A stretch of 64,000 nt of DNA from Mariannaea sp. PMI_226 (Eukaryota; Ascomycota; Sordariomycetes; Hypocreales; Nectriaceae), in contig JANFOG010000007.1 in assembly GCA_024336345.1 (NCBI GenBank), forward strand, positions 2,294,001 to 2,358,000, written 5' to 3'. The number at the start of each line of letters is the position of its first letter. Within the stretch, counting starts at the first letter, position 1. Made by a program: the position numbers and the translations under genes. Below are positions 36,048 through 46,773 of the stretch, in pieces. Below the pieces are notes generated by a model that saw only the letters and a program-made list of their open reading frames with translations, had not been told where the DNA came from and ran no database searches.

Positions 36048-36731
36048 TCATATAACCATAGAGATAAATCCTGGCACTACACACGCTGCCATCAGGATCC
36101 AGGATATCCTTGCCATAGTCGCAGCAGACGAAGGATTAAGGTCTTTTGTACATTGGTTGACACAATTGTCTGCTTGCTTATCGCTGCTTCCATCGCTTGA
36201 GTGTGTCTTATCCCCAGTATAGTAGAGCTCGTAGCACTTTCTTGCACATCCAAAAGCCCAGCATGAAACGCGATTCTCGTCGCTAATAACCCACCCATCC
36301 AACTCCCGCTGGCTCCAGGTGCCGTTTGCTCCAAGCAGCGTAGTCTTGCTGCTGTAGGAATAGCCGTTGACTGTCGACGCGCCTTTCTTGAAGAGGCTCG
36401 TCGAGATGCGGATTCGAGACTTGTCCGGCGCCACATCGGCAGGGATGGTAATGTTTACTTGGGTCGTGTCCAGGTCCAAGGAATAGTCGAGCCAGCATAC
36501 CGGCCCCGTCCCCCAGCCTGGCGTCTGCAATGCCAGATAAACGCGATAGGCGTTGAACCTCTTCCGAGTTTCGGGGTCGTCGCCGATTCTTTGATTGATT
36601 GTGAGCTGCTGGACCTGGCCAGCTGTGATGTTCCAAGGAACGATGATTGCTGGTGAGGCGCAGACGTTGACTGAGAAGGCCGCCAAGAGAGTGAAGGCGG
36701 CCAGCCGAAGAATGAAGGATTTTAACACCAT
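36048..36731 (-). CDS. Predicted GPI-anchored cell-surface protein
   Basis: Single-exon 227 aa protein. Residues 1-25 form a signal peptide (FILRLAAFTLLAAFSVNVCA, cleavage near CAS-PA). The last about 24 residues are hydrophobic after a Ser/Ala-rich stretch (NPSSAATM), the pattern of a GPI-attachment signal. The body has an Ig-like fold feel (PWNITAGQVQQL near the start, then ITIPADVAPDKSRIRIST). This is common in fungal Ser-Thr-rich GPI proteins and the Kre9/Knh1 N-terminal domain. It has several Cys and N-glycosylation sites (NIT, NGT). A role at the cell wall is inference. A 22-A homopolymer lies just upstream of the gene (36831-36852). Confidence 0.75.
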   Translation of the reverse strand: MVLKSFILRLAAFTLLAAFSVNVCASPAIIVPWNITAGQVQQLTINQRIGDDPETRKRFNAYRVYLALQTPGWGTGPVCWLDYSLDLDTTQVNITIPADVAPDKSRIRISTSLFKKGASTVNGYSYSSKTTLLGANGTWSQRELDGWVISDENRVSCWAFGCARKCYELYYTGDKTHSSDGSSDKQADNCVNQCTKDLNPSSAATMARISWILMAACVVPGFISMVI

Positions 36732-37426
36732 GACATATTTTTAAATGAGAGTGACACAAAAACTAGACGACGGGATGATGATTCTGCTACGTTCGTAACG
36801 AATGACACGACACACAAGCTGTGTCTGGCCAAAAAAAAAAAAAAAAAAAAAAGATTGTTGGCGAAAAAAGGGGAAGGTTGGCAACATCTCATACGCGACC
36901 CACTTTCTGTTCGACGTTGCACATACTACGGAGTAGACTCCTTTTAGAGTGTTTGGCAAACTATTGATTAAGGTCAGGTACCTAGCAAACCTAGTTAGTT
37001 ACTTAATACAGTGGAGGTTTGGGAGCCGATAAGATAAGCCCGCCTGTAATCTGCCAGAGGTTCACCTGTAATTTTTCATTTGAGGGTCGAGGGGTTAGAC
37101 CTCTCTAGGTACTTAACAGGCGAATTAAGAAATGATACTATGAAGTCAATGCTGGGTTTTGATTGAATCGGCAAACACTGATCATATAATCGTATATTTC
37201 CCAAGATCTTTGAAAATAATCTAGGTGAGAATTTGTACATAAGCTTTGGCCAACTGGATGTTTACGGTTGTCTCTCAATTGGTAACTTTTCTCTGCGAGT
37301 GTGCAGATTTTCCTCTTTACTCGGCTGAGCCGGTTGTGTGACCTTTATATTCTCTCCCCCTGGCGCGTGATTTTTGACCCAGGGGTCTTGGCACCACCAA
37401 CTTCCATCCAAGCCCCTGTTAGAATC
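36732..37426. other. Intergenic region with poly-A tract
   Basis: About 700 bp. Contains the 22-base A run and several AGGTACCT-like motifs common in fungal spacers. No gene. Confidence 0.45.
36831..36852. repeat. Mononucleotide A22 microsatellite
   Basis: Uninterrupted run of 22 A in the upstream region of the GPI-type gene. It is likely length-polymorphic and a possible sequencing weak point. Confidence 0.9.
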
Positions 37427-38569
37427 TCAGGTACCGCTAACAAAGCCGCTAACGCATATGCGCAAGTCTCCCAGAAGAAACGGATAGTCATGTGTACCCT
37501 GCCTTACCACACGAATGGTCTCAGGCTCAAGATCCAATGCAGCAATCTTTGTCCTCCACTCCTGGATCCTCTCCAACCAGGCATCTTGCAGCTCGGGCAT
37601 GATCATGGCCAAACCCTCCAACCCTTGGCACACCATGACGTTCTCCCAGAGCCTCTGCCGCCAGTCGCTCTCATCTTCCTCGTCAAACCACCAGGTATCT
37701 TGAAAGTCCTCTTGAAAATCTACACCGGCCTTCTGCCTCACCCTCTTCCAATGTGGCCTCCATCGTGTGCTCTGAAGTACCCAGACGAGCGCCAAATTAT
37801 TATCGTTGGGCCATGTCTCATAGCTGGTACCTCCAACGGATTTGGCGTATGGACCCACTGGCTTGACGTCGCGACGAGGGTCGATGATGCCGTTTTGGGA
37901 CTGGCTGCTGTTGACATCGCCCATTAGCTCGCACGCAAAATCAGGCAAACAATACTTGATAAACTCCAGACGTGTTTCAACCTTTAGGGAACGGTGGGAT
38001 GACCAAGATTCATGCCCTTCAATATATTTTGCAAGGTCTGGTCCGAATAGTTCCCCATAAATGGCAAGGTGAAACAGCGTGCTGGATGGGTCCGCTCTTA
38101 TAGTGTAGGCGTCGTCCACACCTCCGTCCCAAAAGTCGGGAGTGGAATACCACTGCTGGCCTACGCAGCGGTCGATAATATCCGTGACTGGGTTGAAAAT
38201 GGAGAATCGCATCGCGTGAAGTTTGCGGATGTAGGGCAGTGTGAGGCCGCATTGCTGCAGGGCAAGGTCAAGGACGCCTTCCACACCGGCTTGACATGAG
38301 GTTACCAGCGTCGCTTCATTGGCGTCTGAGAGGCGAGCCCAATTTCCGAGTTCGCGCGCGGTGGCAGCAACCAGAAATTCAGGAGACGGACGGAAGAATA
38401 TCCTCGATTGCGCGGCGGCTAGTCGGAGGATTGTGTTGGGAGTGGCCGATCCGAGGGCTAAACGCATGGTTCTACATGTTGACGAGAGATTGACATAGTC
38501 CTCGATATTGTGCAGACACTCGATAAGGAGGAGGACGACCTCTGTAGGTAGGGAGATGAAAGTGGCCAT
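37427..38569 (-). CDS. F-box protein
   Basis: Single-exon 380 aa protein. The N-terminal residues 1-45 read as an F-box (LPTEVVLLLIECL...DYVNLSSTCRTMR), which binds Skp1 and makes the protein a likely substrate receptor of an SCF ubiquitin ligase. The rest has no repeat domain I recognise. The C-terminal half has a Trp/Asp/Glu-rich block (DFQDTWWFDEEDESDWRQR) typical of lineage-specific fungal F-box proteins. No target can be proposed. Confidence 0.8.
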   Translation of the reverse strand: MATFISLPTEVVLLLIECLHNIEDYVNLSSTCRTMRLALGSATPNTILRLAAAQSRIFFRPSPEFLVAATARELGNWARLSDANEATLVTSCQAGVEGVLDLALQQCGLTLPYIRKLHAMRFSIFNPVTDIIDRCVGQQWYSTPDFWDGGVDDAYTIRADPSSTLFHLAIYGELFGPDLAKYIEGHESWSSHRSLKVETRLEFIKYCLPDFACELMGDVNSSQSQNGIIDPRRDVKPVGPYAKSVGGTSYETWPNDNNLALVWVLQSTRWRPHWKRVRQKAGVDFQEDFQDTWWFDEEDESDWRQRLWENVMVCQGLEGLAMIMPELQDAWLERIQEWRTKIAALDLEPETIRVVRQGTHDYPFLLGDLRICVSGFVSGT

Positions 38570-39528
38570 GTCTGTGTGTTGATGTGATGTGATGCGATGT
38601 GTATATGTGATGTGTATCGCCTGATCGCAGTGGCATGCCGTCTTTGATATAGGATGAATCTGTTTCGGCGTTGAGTCACTGTTTGACGTGGCAGTGCAAT
38701 GGCGCTGGGCTGTAGGATTGCTTATGGAGGGTTTAGACCAATGATATCAGTGTGCACATATACCGAGGGTATCATCTGAATTACATAATACTAGATGCAA
38801 CAGTAAACTCCCGATTTGCGAATCATTATCAGAGTAATCTATACATTTGGCTCTCTTCCATCGGTGTGGTGGAGGTTTGGCCAAGCTTCGGCGGATGCAT
38901 CATCGCAAATAGATTCAATGTTAGGTGTATTGCGTGAGTTCAACCACTAAACAGTGCTGTATGCAGACTATGTTTTGGAGCAATTTTTTTTTTTACAGAC
39001 CCACAGTCATTCTTTCGAGGAAATTTTATATAGCTCCAACAAAGAACACAGGGAACAGTTTAGGTCTAAATCTAGCATTAATATGATATCCTAACCTACC
39101 GATTCGATACCCCGAGAGGAAACGAATACAAAATGCAGCAGAGATGAAGTGGATGCAGTATTTATATCCAAATGCACCCCCGTGGAAGACAGTTCGCTTT
39201 CTACAATGGCTATGATACTGTATCACCTACCAAAACGATGCCGTAGGACCTCAAACGTTCACGCCAGGGTTCAAGGTACACATGGCAGTATCTATGAGAG
39301 GTATATGGACGCAGGGTAAGGGAACCTTTGAAGAAGAAGGATGAACCGCACGCAATTCTGTGAATTGGATCAAAATGTAAATCAAGGTCAGGATGATTAA
39401 AAATCGTGATATTGACAAGGATTCAAGGTCAACCACGCTAAAAATTCTATCAAGTATATTTATTAACACCGTCGTTACTAGTTTAGCACTTCTCTGTCCA
39501 CCTTAGGTAAGAAATCTATCAGCCGCTT
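38570..39528. other. Intergenic region
   Basis: About 960 bp between two minus-strand genes. Short frames only. I see nothing supportable. Confidence 0.45.
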
Positions 39529-40659
39529 CTACAAGAACTTTTCCAAAAACTTGGCAGTATCGATAATTGTCTGCTCAACGGAATAGTAGTCCTTCCCTGT
39601 CACCCTGACGATCTTGGACCCGTCAATAACTCTTTGTTCCGGGAACGCAAACCCTGGCCTATACCCGGCGCCGGGTGTGCCCTCTTTGATAATATCGCGA
39701 CGGGCAGGGTAGGCCTCGCGAAGAATATCAGCGGCCGCCTGAGGGGGGATAGCTCCTCTGATCAAGAGGAAACGTTCGCCATTGACCTCCTTGCCGTGGT
39801 CGATAGCATACACAGCAGCTCTGGCAATATCGCGGACATCAACGTATGGCGGATCAGGCTTGAGCGGAGCAGGGATATCTTGGCCTGAAAATACCTTCCA
39901 GATGAATGCCGTTGTGCCACTAAGACTCTCAATGGAATCAAGCGCAGCAGGAGGACCCATGACAAAGCTGTTTTACACCAGTCAGTTCTCTCGCCCTAGA
40001 CCTTGCTCATGTATTATACATACCCAGGGTTGATAGCAGCTATAGTAAATGATGGGTTATTCTCGTCTCTAAAGGCCCATAAAGCCCGTTCTCCCTCTGC
40101 CTTGCTAGCAGAGTAAATAAGACCGCCAGGTGAATCCTTGCCGAGCTTCTTGACCATAGCAGGGCCCTCATCGTTCCAGTCCGCCTCGGTGAAGCGACCG
40201 TCTCTGCTGCTGATAACAGCGGCAACAGAAGACATTAGGACGAAGCTCTTAACTGACGCCTCTTTATGCGCCGATTGGAGGATGGTTCTAGTTCCTCCAA
40301 TAGCTGCATTTAGGATAGGCTCAGGGTCGGTAAAGTGGAAGCCCACCGGGCTAGCTAAATGAGCAATACCATATACACCTAAGTAGCATATTAGTCCATG
40401 TCAGGCTTCATCAATATCATCAAAGAGAAGGCGAACCTTTTACCGCCTCATCAAATGCGCCGGAGGCAAGGATATCAGGCACCTCGACAATTTCCAAGTC
40501 ATCCTTATACTCAGCGAGAGCGTTGACGATGGTATTGGCTGAGGGCTTGGAGCGAACCGTGCCACGGACAGCATAACCCGCTTCAAGGAAAGCCCGAATG
40601 ACTGGCCCGGCAATATAGCCATTGGCGCCAGAAACGAGGACGATGCGCTTGTTGCCCAT
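39529..40659 (-). CDS. Extended SDR reductase (dihydroflavonol/cinnamoyl-CoA reductase-like)
   Basis: NAD(P)H-dependent carbonyl reductase fold. Exons 40659-40437, 40378-40024 and 39967-39529 join in frame to 338 aa. Introns are 58 bp (40379-40436, unusual GTTCGC donor but CTAAT branch and TTAG) and 56 bp (39968-40023, GTATGT...ACAG). The Rossmann motif GANGYIAGP is at residues about 11-19. The catalytic pair is in IYSASKAEGE (Tyr-x3-Lys). The second join gives NPGFVMGP, the family's classic substrate-loop start. Later VDVRDIARA and PYVDV follow the family. The substrate is unknown. Aldehyde or ketone reduction is the family role. Confidence 0.9.
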
Positions 40660-43600
40660 AATAAAGCAGATAATACAATGCAGTAATGCGGTAATGCAGC
40701 AGTGAAGTGAATTAAGTAATGATAATGATACAAGTAGCTAATCTTGTGCGTTGAAAATCAAACATACACCTTGCGATGAATTGTCTATTTATGCCTTCTT
40801 TCTTTTTCATCTTGATTCATTTAGCTCGAGCATGACGAGTTCTCTATCCGTCCTTGTGCGACGAGTTGCCAAGCTGCTGGTGGCAAGCCACAGCCGAGAG
40901 CAGCAATGTCGGCGACGTATCCACTATTGACATGTACTAGACGGATTTCAGCTGTGGTGGAGGATGCTTGGCATGAATCATTCGGAAACCTTACGGCGCC
41001 CAAAGGCAAAAAATAATTAAAAAAAGAAAAAAGAAGAAATAGAAAAAAAGAGAACAATCAAAGGAGAAGAGAGACATCCCACAGTCGATAGTAGCCAATG
41101 ATGATACCATAGTATGCACGCGGTGTTCGGGTCAACCTCCTGATCCTGCCCATCCATGATGTTGAAAGTATGCTGCTGACAAAGCACTAGGAGCCTCCGA
41201 GGGCGAAGAAGCTTCAAATCTCCATTTCACAGCGTGAAGTCGAACCTGCTTTGGGTAAGGTCGGGGAGGCAGTTTCACTCAGTCCAAAGTAACTATCCTG
41301 CCAAAGGCAATTTGCCAAAGCTACAGAGTAATATTTTACATGCTGAGGACCTGGTGCACTGAACGTGAGACAACGCTGAGCAGAGTGATACAACAGTCTT
41401 CCTCTCTTTGCAGGGATTCAGCTCCGCTGGGTAGTTGGCTGCAAGACTGGACGATTTCGGTATCTTCGCCGAGCTTTCCTTCGCTGTAACAAACGCATCA
41501 CCATGTGCCGCACAATAATCATGCCGTGGATTAATTGGCAACCAAGGTACTCCGTACCTAACCTTTAATAAATGTTCCCCCGCACAAGTTAGCACCATCC
41601 CTGCCGCAGCTTGCTCGTTGGCGACACAGCCAGCAAAGATTGAGCCAATTCGACCCCTGGCTTTAACCACCACAGTCCACTTGTACTGCAAAACCAACCC
41701 ACCCGGGGAGGTTATCCGAGGGCCTTGGCATCAACTAGTTTTTTAGGCCAAAATGTGAGTCCACCAAAACCTCTAAACAACATCTCGCAGCTGCAAAATG
41801 GATAAAGGCATTCGTACATCCCGCGTTTTTTGCTTTCTTTTTGAGACATGACTTTTGCAAGTACCTCAGAGTGCAGAGGGATCCTTGACGTCGACCACCA
41901 ACAGTGGCAACTCCGTCGATCCAATGAATTGATGCCGCAGATATGCCATGCCATACTGTACAGCTCACTCGAATCGTGCATTAGGAACGACATTCAACCT
42001 TTTTCGACGTTTGTGTCTCAACTACATCACCCGGGACTGCCCACGCCAGGAGCAGGCAGCCGAACATGGACGGGAACTGTGCTCTGGAATCTGGGAGAAA
42101 GTTCTACTGGATCTGAGAATGAAAGCATCGGATGTGGGAGTGTGGATTAGATACAGATGAGAGGATAGAAGTCGTCGACGAGAGGGCAGCTGGAAAGTCG
42201 CCCCTCGACGTCGTTGGTCCTGACGATCTAATGAATGAGTTTGACGGTGTTGATAAGATAGCGACAATAGGACCCGATACCATTCTCGAGTGAACAAGCA
42301 CCAGTTAGGTTAGACTGGCTGGCCAATTTATTGAGGCATGCAATGTCAGCCCTAGAAGCTCATTGAGCGGGACGCTAGCAGTCGTCAGAATGACGTTTGC
42401 TGCTGAAAGCTGCCTGGGCGACCGCTCATCGACCAACCCAAGTGCGATGGCTGAGCAGGGAAGTCCCTTGAGTGATAGCCTGTCAAGTATCCGTTATGAA
42501 GCACAATTTATCATCAGTCAGCAATCTTAGCGGAACCTCATTGAGTGCCTCAAAGGCGTTTGATCAGAATCCAACCCGGCCATTGTTGGCAGCGCCTCAC
42601 GCGGGCTTTTGAGCCACTACAACCGCCGATTTGATCACTGAGATAAAGCGCCGCTCTGTTTCAGAAGGTCCCATAATCACATGATACAGTCTCCAACCGT
42701 TGATTGGAAGTGGTGGCTTGCTGATCCGCGCGAGAACAACGATGCTTGACTACAGGCGGCAAGGGTAATGAATGCTGGTGACACAAGTTTTGCATCCATT
42801 TGAACTAATATATGTAGCCTATATACATCGACAACGAATATCTGATTATGAAAGATTTGCGTATTACATTTCTTTTTTCTTATTTTTTTTTGGTGAGAAA
42901 AATACTCCAAACCGCTGAGAAACAAGAGTGCGTCGCAACTTAACACCTCACCTTTGGCCAACGGGAGTGAAAGTCCCAATCCCACCACAAGCTACTCATG
43001 CAGGTCAACGCAAGGTTTATTATATCACTAACATTTATATTACCATTGCCTTTACGATCTGTACCTGCCGGTGGCACTTTCTATGAGGCAAGGTCCACCC
43101 CTCTTCGAGGCATGCTAACCAAGTTATGGAGGGACCCTGGACTCGACCTCGAGTAAGCATATTCACCAGGCTGCTGCCGCCCGCTTGGTCTTCTCCTCCA
43201 CCAGCCACGTTGTCTCTAGCGTCCCTCGCAAGGCGTGGCTCGCCTTCTTCCATCGGATCCAACGAATGTATATGGACTGGTATGGACACACGAGATGAGC
43301 CGCAAAATGAGGCTACCTCCTCAATGCCTGGCTTATAGACTATATGCAGCCGTTTGCAGCCGTTTGTCGACGGTGTCCCATCTTGGACAAGCAACTAGTA
43401 GAGGCGTCCACGTCTGGCGAATCCTCCCCAAAACCCGATTGAGAGAAAGGGCTGAGTTAAACTTTCCAACTCAGGGAAGTCAGCATACTATGCGAGCCTC
43501 AACCAATCACATACTTGGCTTGTGTTTGCTTTGTGAGCGGATTATGGGTCAGGCTTGTGCGCAGAGCGCCGCCCATGCCCCCGCAAAACCGACAGCTCCA

Positions 43601-43774
43601 ACTTTGGGCCAAGAATGACAAAGCTCGGGGGTGGATAGCCCCCTATAAAGTCGAGAAAAACGCCGGCTCCTAGCTTCTACAGAGCATTTAATAAGGCCTT
43701 CTTTGACTATCCCATTTCCCCCCTGGTTGGAGGTTTTTAGCAAGCCTTCACATACGATTCCGAACAGAAAACCA
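40660..43774. other. Gene-free region
   Basis: 3.1 kb with only short frames lacking recognised features. At its right end is a TATA-like CCCCTATAAAG (about 43,640), some 130 bp before the start of the second Zn2Cys6 gene. No repeats or RNA genes found. Confidence 0.5.
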
Positions 43775-45345
43775 ATGGTTAATTACGGACGGCCGTCCAA
43801 AAATTGCCTGTAGGTCAAAGCGCCCATCCTCATATGCCGAGAAGAAAATAAAGGGCTCACGTTATCGGAAAGGCACTGCAGGAAGCGAAAACTCAGGGTA
43901 CGAGGCGGTCGTCAAGGCCTGAGCACCTTGCCCATCTGAGCTGACAGACGAAACAGTGTGACCTGCGAAAGGATGGCTGCGGGCAGTGTAGGCGTGCCAA
44001 GCTCACTTGCATTGGCTATCGAGATACCACACAGCTTGTCATCCGAGATGAGACTGTAAGCACTCGACACAAAGCACTCATATTTTATCAAGAACGCTCG
44101 GTTCCGGACCCATCCGCACAGGGAGAGCTATATATATCGTGGGACATACGCGCACGCTGGATCTTCTTTACGCAATATGCCTGTTTCTCCAAAACTTACG
44201 ACCAGTTGGCACCCATGAATACGACGGAACCTTGTGATGGACACCTCGAGGCCGCAGTTAATGCCGTGAGTCTAGCGTTCACGGTCGATCGGCTGCAACA
44301 GAACACACCCTCCTTGTCTCGGCAAGCAGCGGAACAGTACACTATTGCCGTCCACAAACTCAAACGCGCACTCAGCTCACCCAAGACGGCGACTACCGAC
44401 GCTACTCTGCAGACAGTAATATTACTTGATCTGTACGAGAAGATATTCACCAAGGATAATCAGTCACCCCTTTCCTGGATGGGCCACATCAATGGCGCAT
44501 TGGCGCTGGTAGCGAAGCGGGGTGACAAAAATTTAGAGACAATTGTTGGCAGACGTATGACTACCTGGCTGGTCATAACACTCATTATCAGTTGCACCGT
44601 GGCCAACGTGCGGATACCTGAAGCTCTGATGGCATTGTCAAAGTCGCTCAGGGCGATCACACACGTTGCCTTGCGAACACCCCCTGTCGCGTTATTATTT
44701 GCGGACAGTGTGAATGTAGCTGCCGATATAAAGGAAGGGAAGGAGTTGAATGTTCTCCCAGCGTGTAGGAATCTTGACAGGCGCCTCGTCGAGTTGGAGG
44801 GGGCCTTTCCAATGGACTGGGCCCCAACTCGGATTCAGCTCAGTGAACAGACCCCATATGGAGCTTACTATGATTTATATCCAGACCACAACGCGACCCA
44901 AGTCCACAATTCGGTGCGGGGCTGTCGGATTCGAGTAAGATGCCTGGCTCTCCGTCACTGCATGCAAACCGGCCAGAATGCAGAGAAGGAGATCGCTGTG
45001 ATCAAGGCCTTGTCACGGGACATTTGCGCGTCGGCTATCCAGTTCGTCTGGCCCGACGGCATCATCAACAGACGTAAACACTTTACGCCCCTTCAATCCG
45101 AGCAATGCTACACCTTGCTCTGCCCGCTGTACCTGGCCGGTCAGGTCTGTAGCGACCCCGAGTTACGAGCCTGGATTGTTGACGTGATGGAGTATATTTC
45201 CGATGCGGGCAGCATAAAAATTGCCAGAGAGATTGCGGGCTATCTCAAAGATGGTGCAACTGTGCAGTTCAATGATGTATATGCGATGCTAGGAGGTTAT
45301 GCGTTTTGCCCCGCTCAGTATTGGGTGTCTACATATTTTCCCTAA
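43775..45345 (+). CDS. Zn2Cys6 transcription factor with split zinc knuckle
   Basis: Exons 43775-43809, 43873-43897 (25 nt micro-exon) and 43957-45345 join in frame to 482 aa. Introns are 63 bp (GTAGGT...GAAAG) and 59 bp (GTACGA, CTGAC branch, AACAG). Only this splicing rebuilds a perfect zinc cluster, C-x2-C-x6-C-x6-C-x2-C-x6-C. The start MVNYGRPSKNC is the family's usual N-terminus, the micro-exon supplies CRKRKLR, and exon 3 begins with CDLRKDGCGQC. The rest (DIRARWIFFTQYACFSKTYD, then LEAAVNAVSLAF) matches the C6 regulators with a fungal_trans_2-type body, where the zinc knuckle sits at the extreme N-terminus. A nuclear regulator; its targets are unknown. A TATA-like box lies about 130 bp upstream. 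Confidence 0.88.
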
Positions 45346-46773
45346 CCTAGCATTTTCAGGTTTGGACAGACGGAGTTTTTTTTTGGTCCAGGTTTGAGAG
45401 ACAATACCAGCATAGTGGATTCTCAAGCTAAGGGGGCGGCGTATATGTTCCCCTTGCTGCTTGAGGAGAGACTCATTATCTATCTGGGAAAATCGAGGCA
45501 CTGACTGTGCAATGATCTCAATTCTGCCCATCTTGTGCATATATAAGCTCGCCCGAGCTTGGGCAAAAGGACCCAACCCCCCACTACTCTGCCACTGCTT
45601 CCCAGAGCGGAGGCCATCCAATAGCACCGCAGTGCTCACTTCTCCAATCACCAAACTCTGTAGTTTGCGGAGAATGCTGCGGTACAGTCTGATCCATGCC
45701 TCTTAGACATTGCTGCAGGGCGGGGGCATGTCGGACGCAACACCAACATGTGGTAGAGCACTACAAGATTCTTGCTAGCCTGTAGGCTCACTATTGCATA
45801 GAGCCGAAATGTCCCACTTCTGGTTCTAAAGTTTTATTCGTGATACTAACCAAGCCATACCACTTTTCGGCCTTCCCACAATTAGTTGCGCCCATTGGGG
45901 CCACGCTTCGGTAGACGCAAGTGTGGTCGTCTTCAACCAACCCTACCACTCTTGAAGGTACTCCCCAGGCCCTCCACTAGCAGCACTAGATATTGCTTTG
46001 GGGGCGGAGATGGCAACTGTAACTGTACCGTAGTGGCGCTATGCAATTTCTTGCCTGCTAGCAGCAGTGGGGACTAGGTATGTACCTAGCAAAACTCACA
46101 TGGAAGCCCTGCCGGTTGGGGTAGGTGGGGGCGACTTGAGCGGCATGTCCCGTTGCTAAGGCTGAGAAAAGAGAGTACCACTTTTCTATTCAGAGGATAT
46201 TACCAATCTTGTGTCATTTGATACATGAGTATACTTTATTAATAGAAGCATTGAATAGGCAGTTTGACTTTTATTACCTAACGTTGTCTTATGTAGGTTG
46301 GGCCCACATAACCAATCCTCTCTGCTGTGCCCAACCCCTCAACTCCATATTGTCAGGCGGGATGACGGCGGCCCATCTTTTTTATGTCAACCATCTTTGT
46401 GAGCTCTCCACGATCACAATTATTTAATATCACGCTTTTCACACTTGTCACGTTTTTTAAGAGTCAAGTGCCCAACAAGTAACTCAATAGGCTGTCTCAC
46501 ATTGTTATCTCAGGATCAGGGATCATTGTACTTGTTATACACGGTACGTGCCCGCGGCCCTTTCCAGTGTTGGACCTCAGCCAGGGAAACAAAAAATACC
46601 TAATTCCTCCATCACAGTATTCCTTGATGCTGCAAAAAACCCTCTTAAGACTCTGGTTTCAAGGCATTCCAAAGAACCGGATTTAGAATATCCCGTCTCA
46701 GCCATTGGATTATCTCAATGTATTTGGTAACCCCGTATTTCTCCTTGAACTTGCACAGTCCTTGACAGCAATT
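45346..46773. other. Intergenic region
   Basis: 1.4 kb. Holds a small perfect palindromic pair CTAGGTA-TG-TACCTAG at 46074-46089, a motif type common in fungal spacers. Possible further decayed TPR sequence of the NLR to the right could not be confirmed. Confidence 0.4.

Noticed and set aside
41293..43394. Minus-strand frames of 90-134 codons between 41.3 and 43.4 kb
   Set aside because: No domain, no splice logic and biased low-information composition; treated as chance frames.
43775..44206. Headless or broken Zn2Cys6 factor
   Set aside because: Splicing with a 25-nt exon restores all six cysteines in correct spacing.
46074..46089. CTAGGTA-TG-TACCTAG palindrome as an operator
   Set aside because: Such AGGTACCT-like motifs recur in several spacers here and are common in fungi; no nearby gene start supports a regulatory role.
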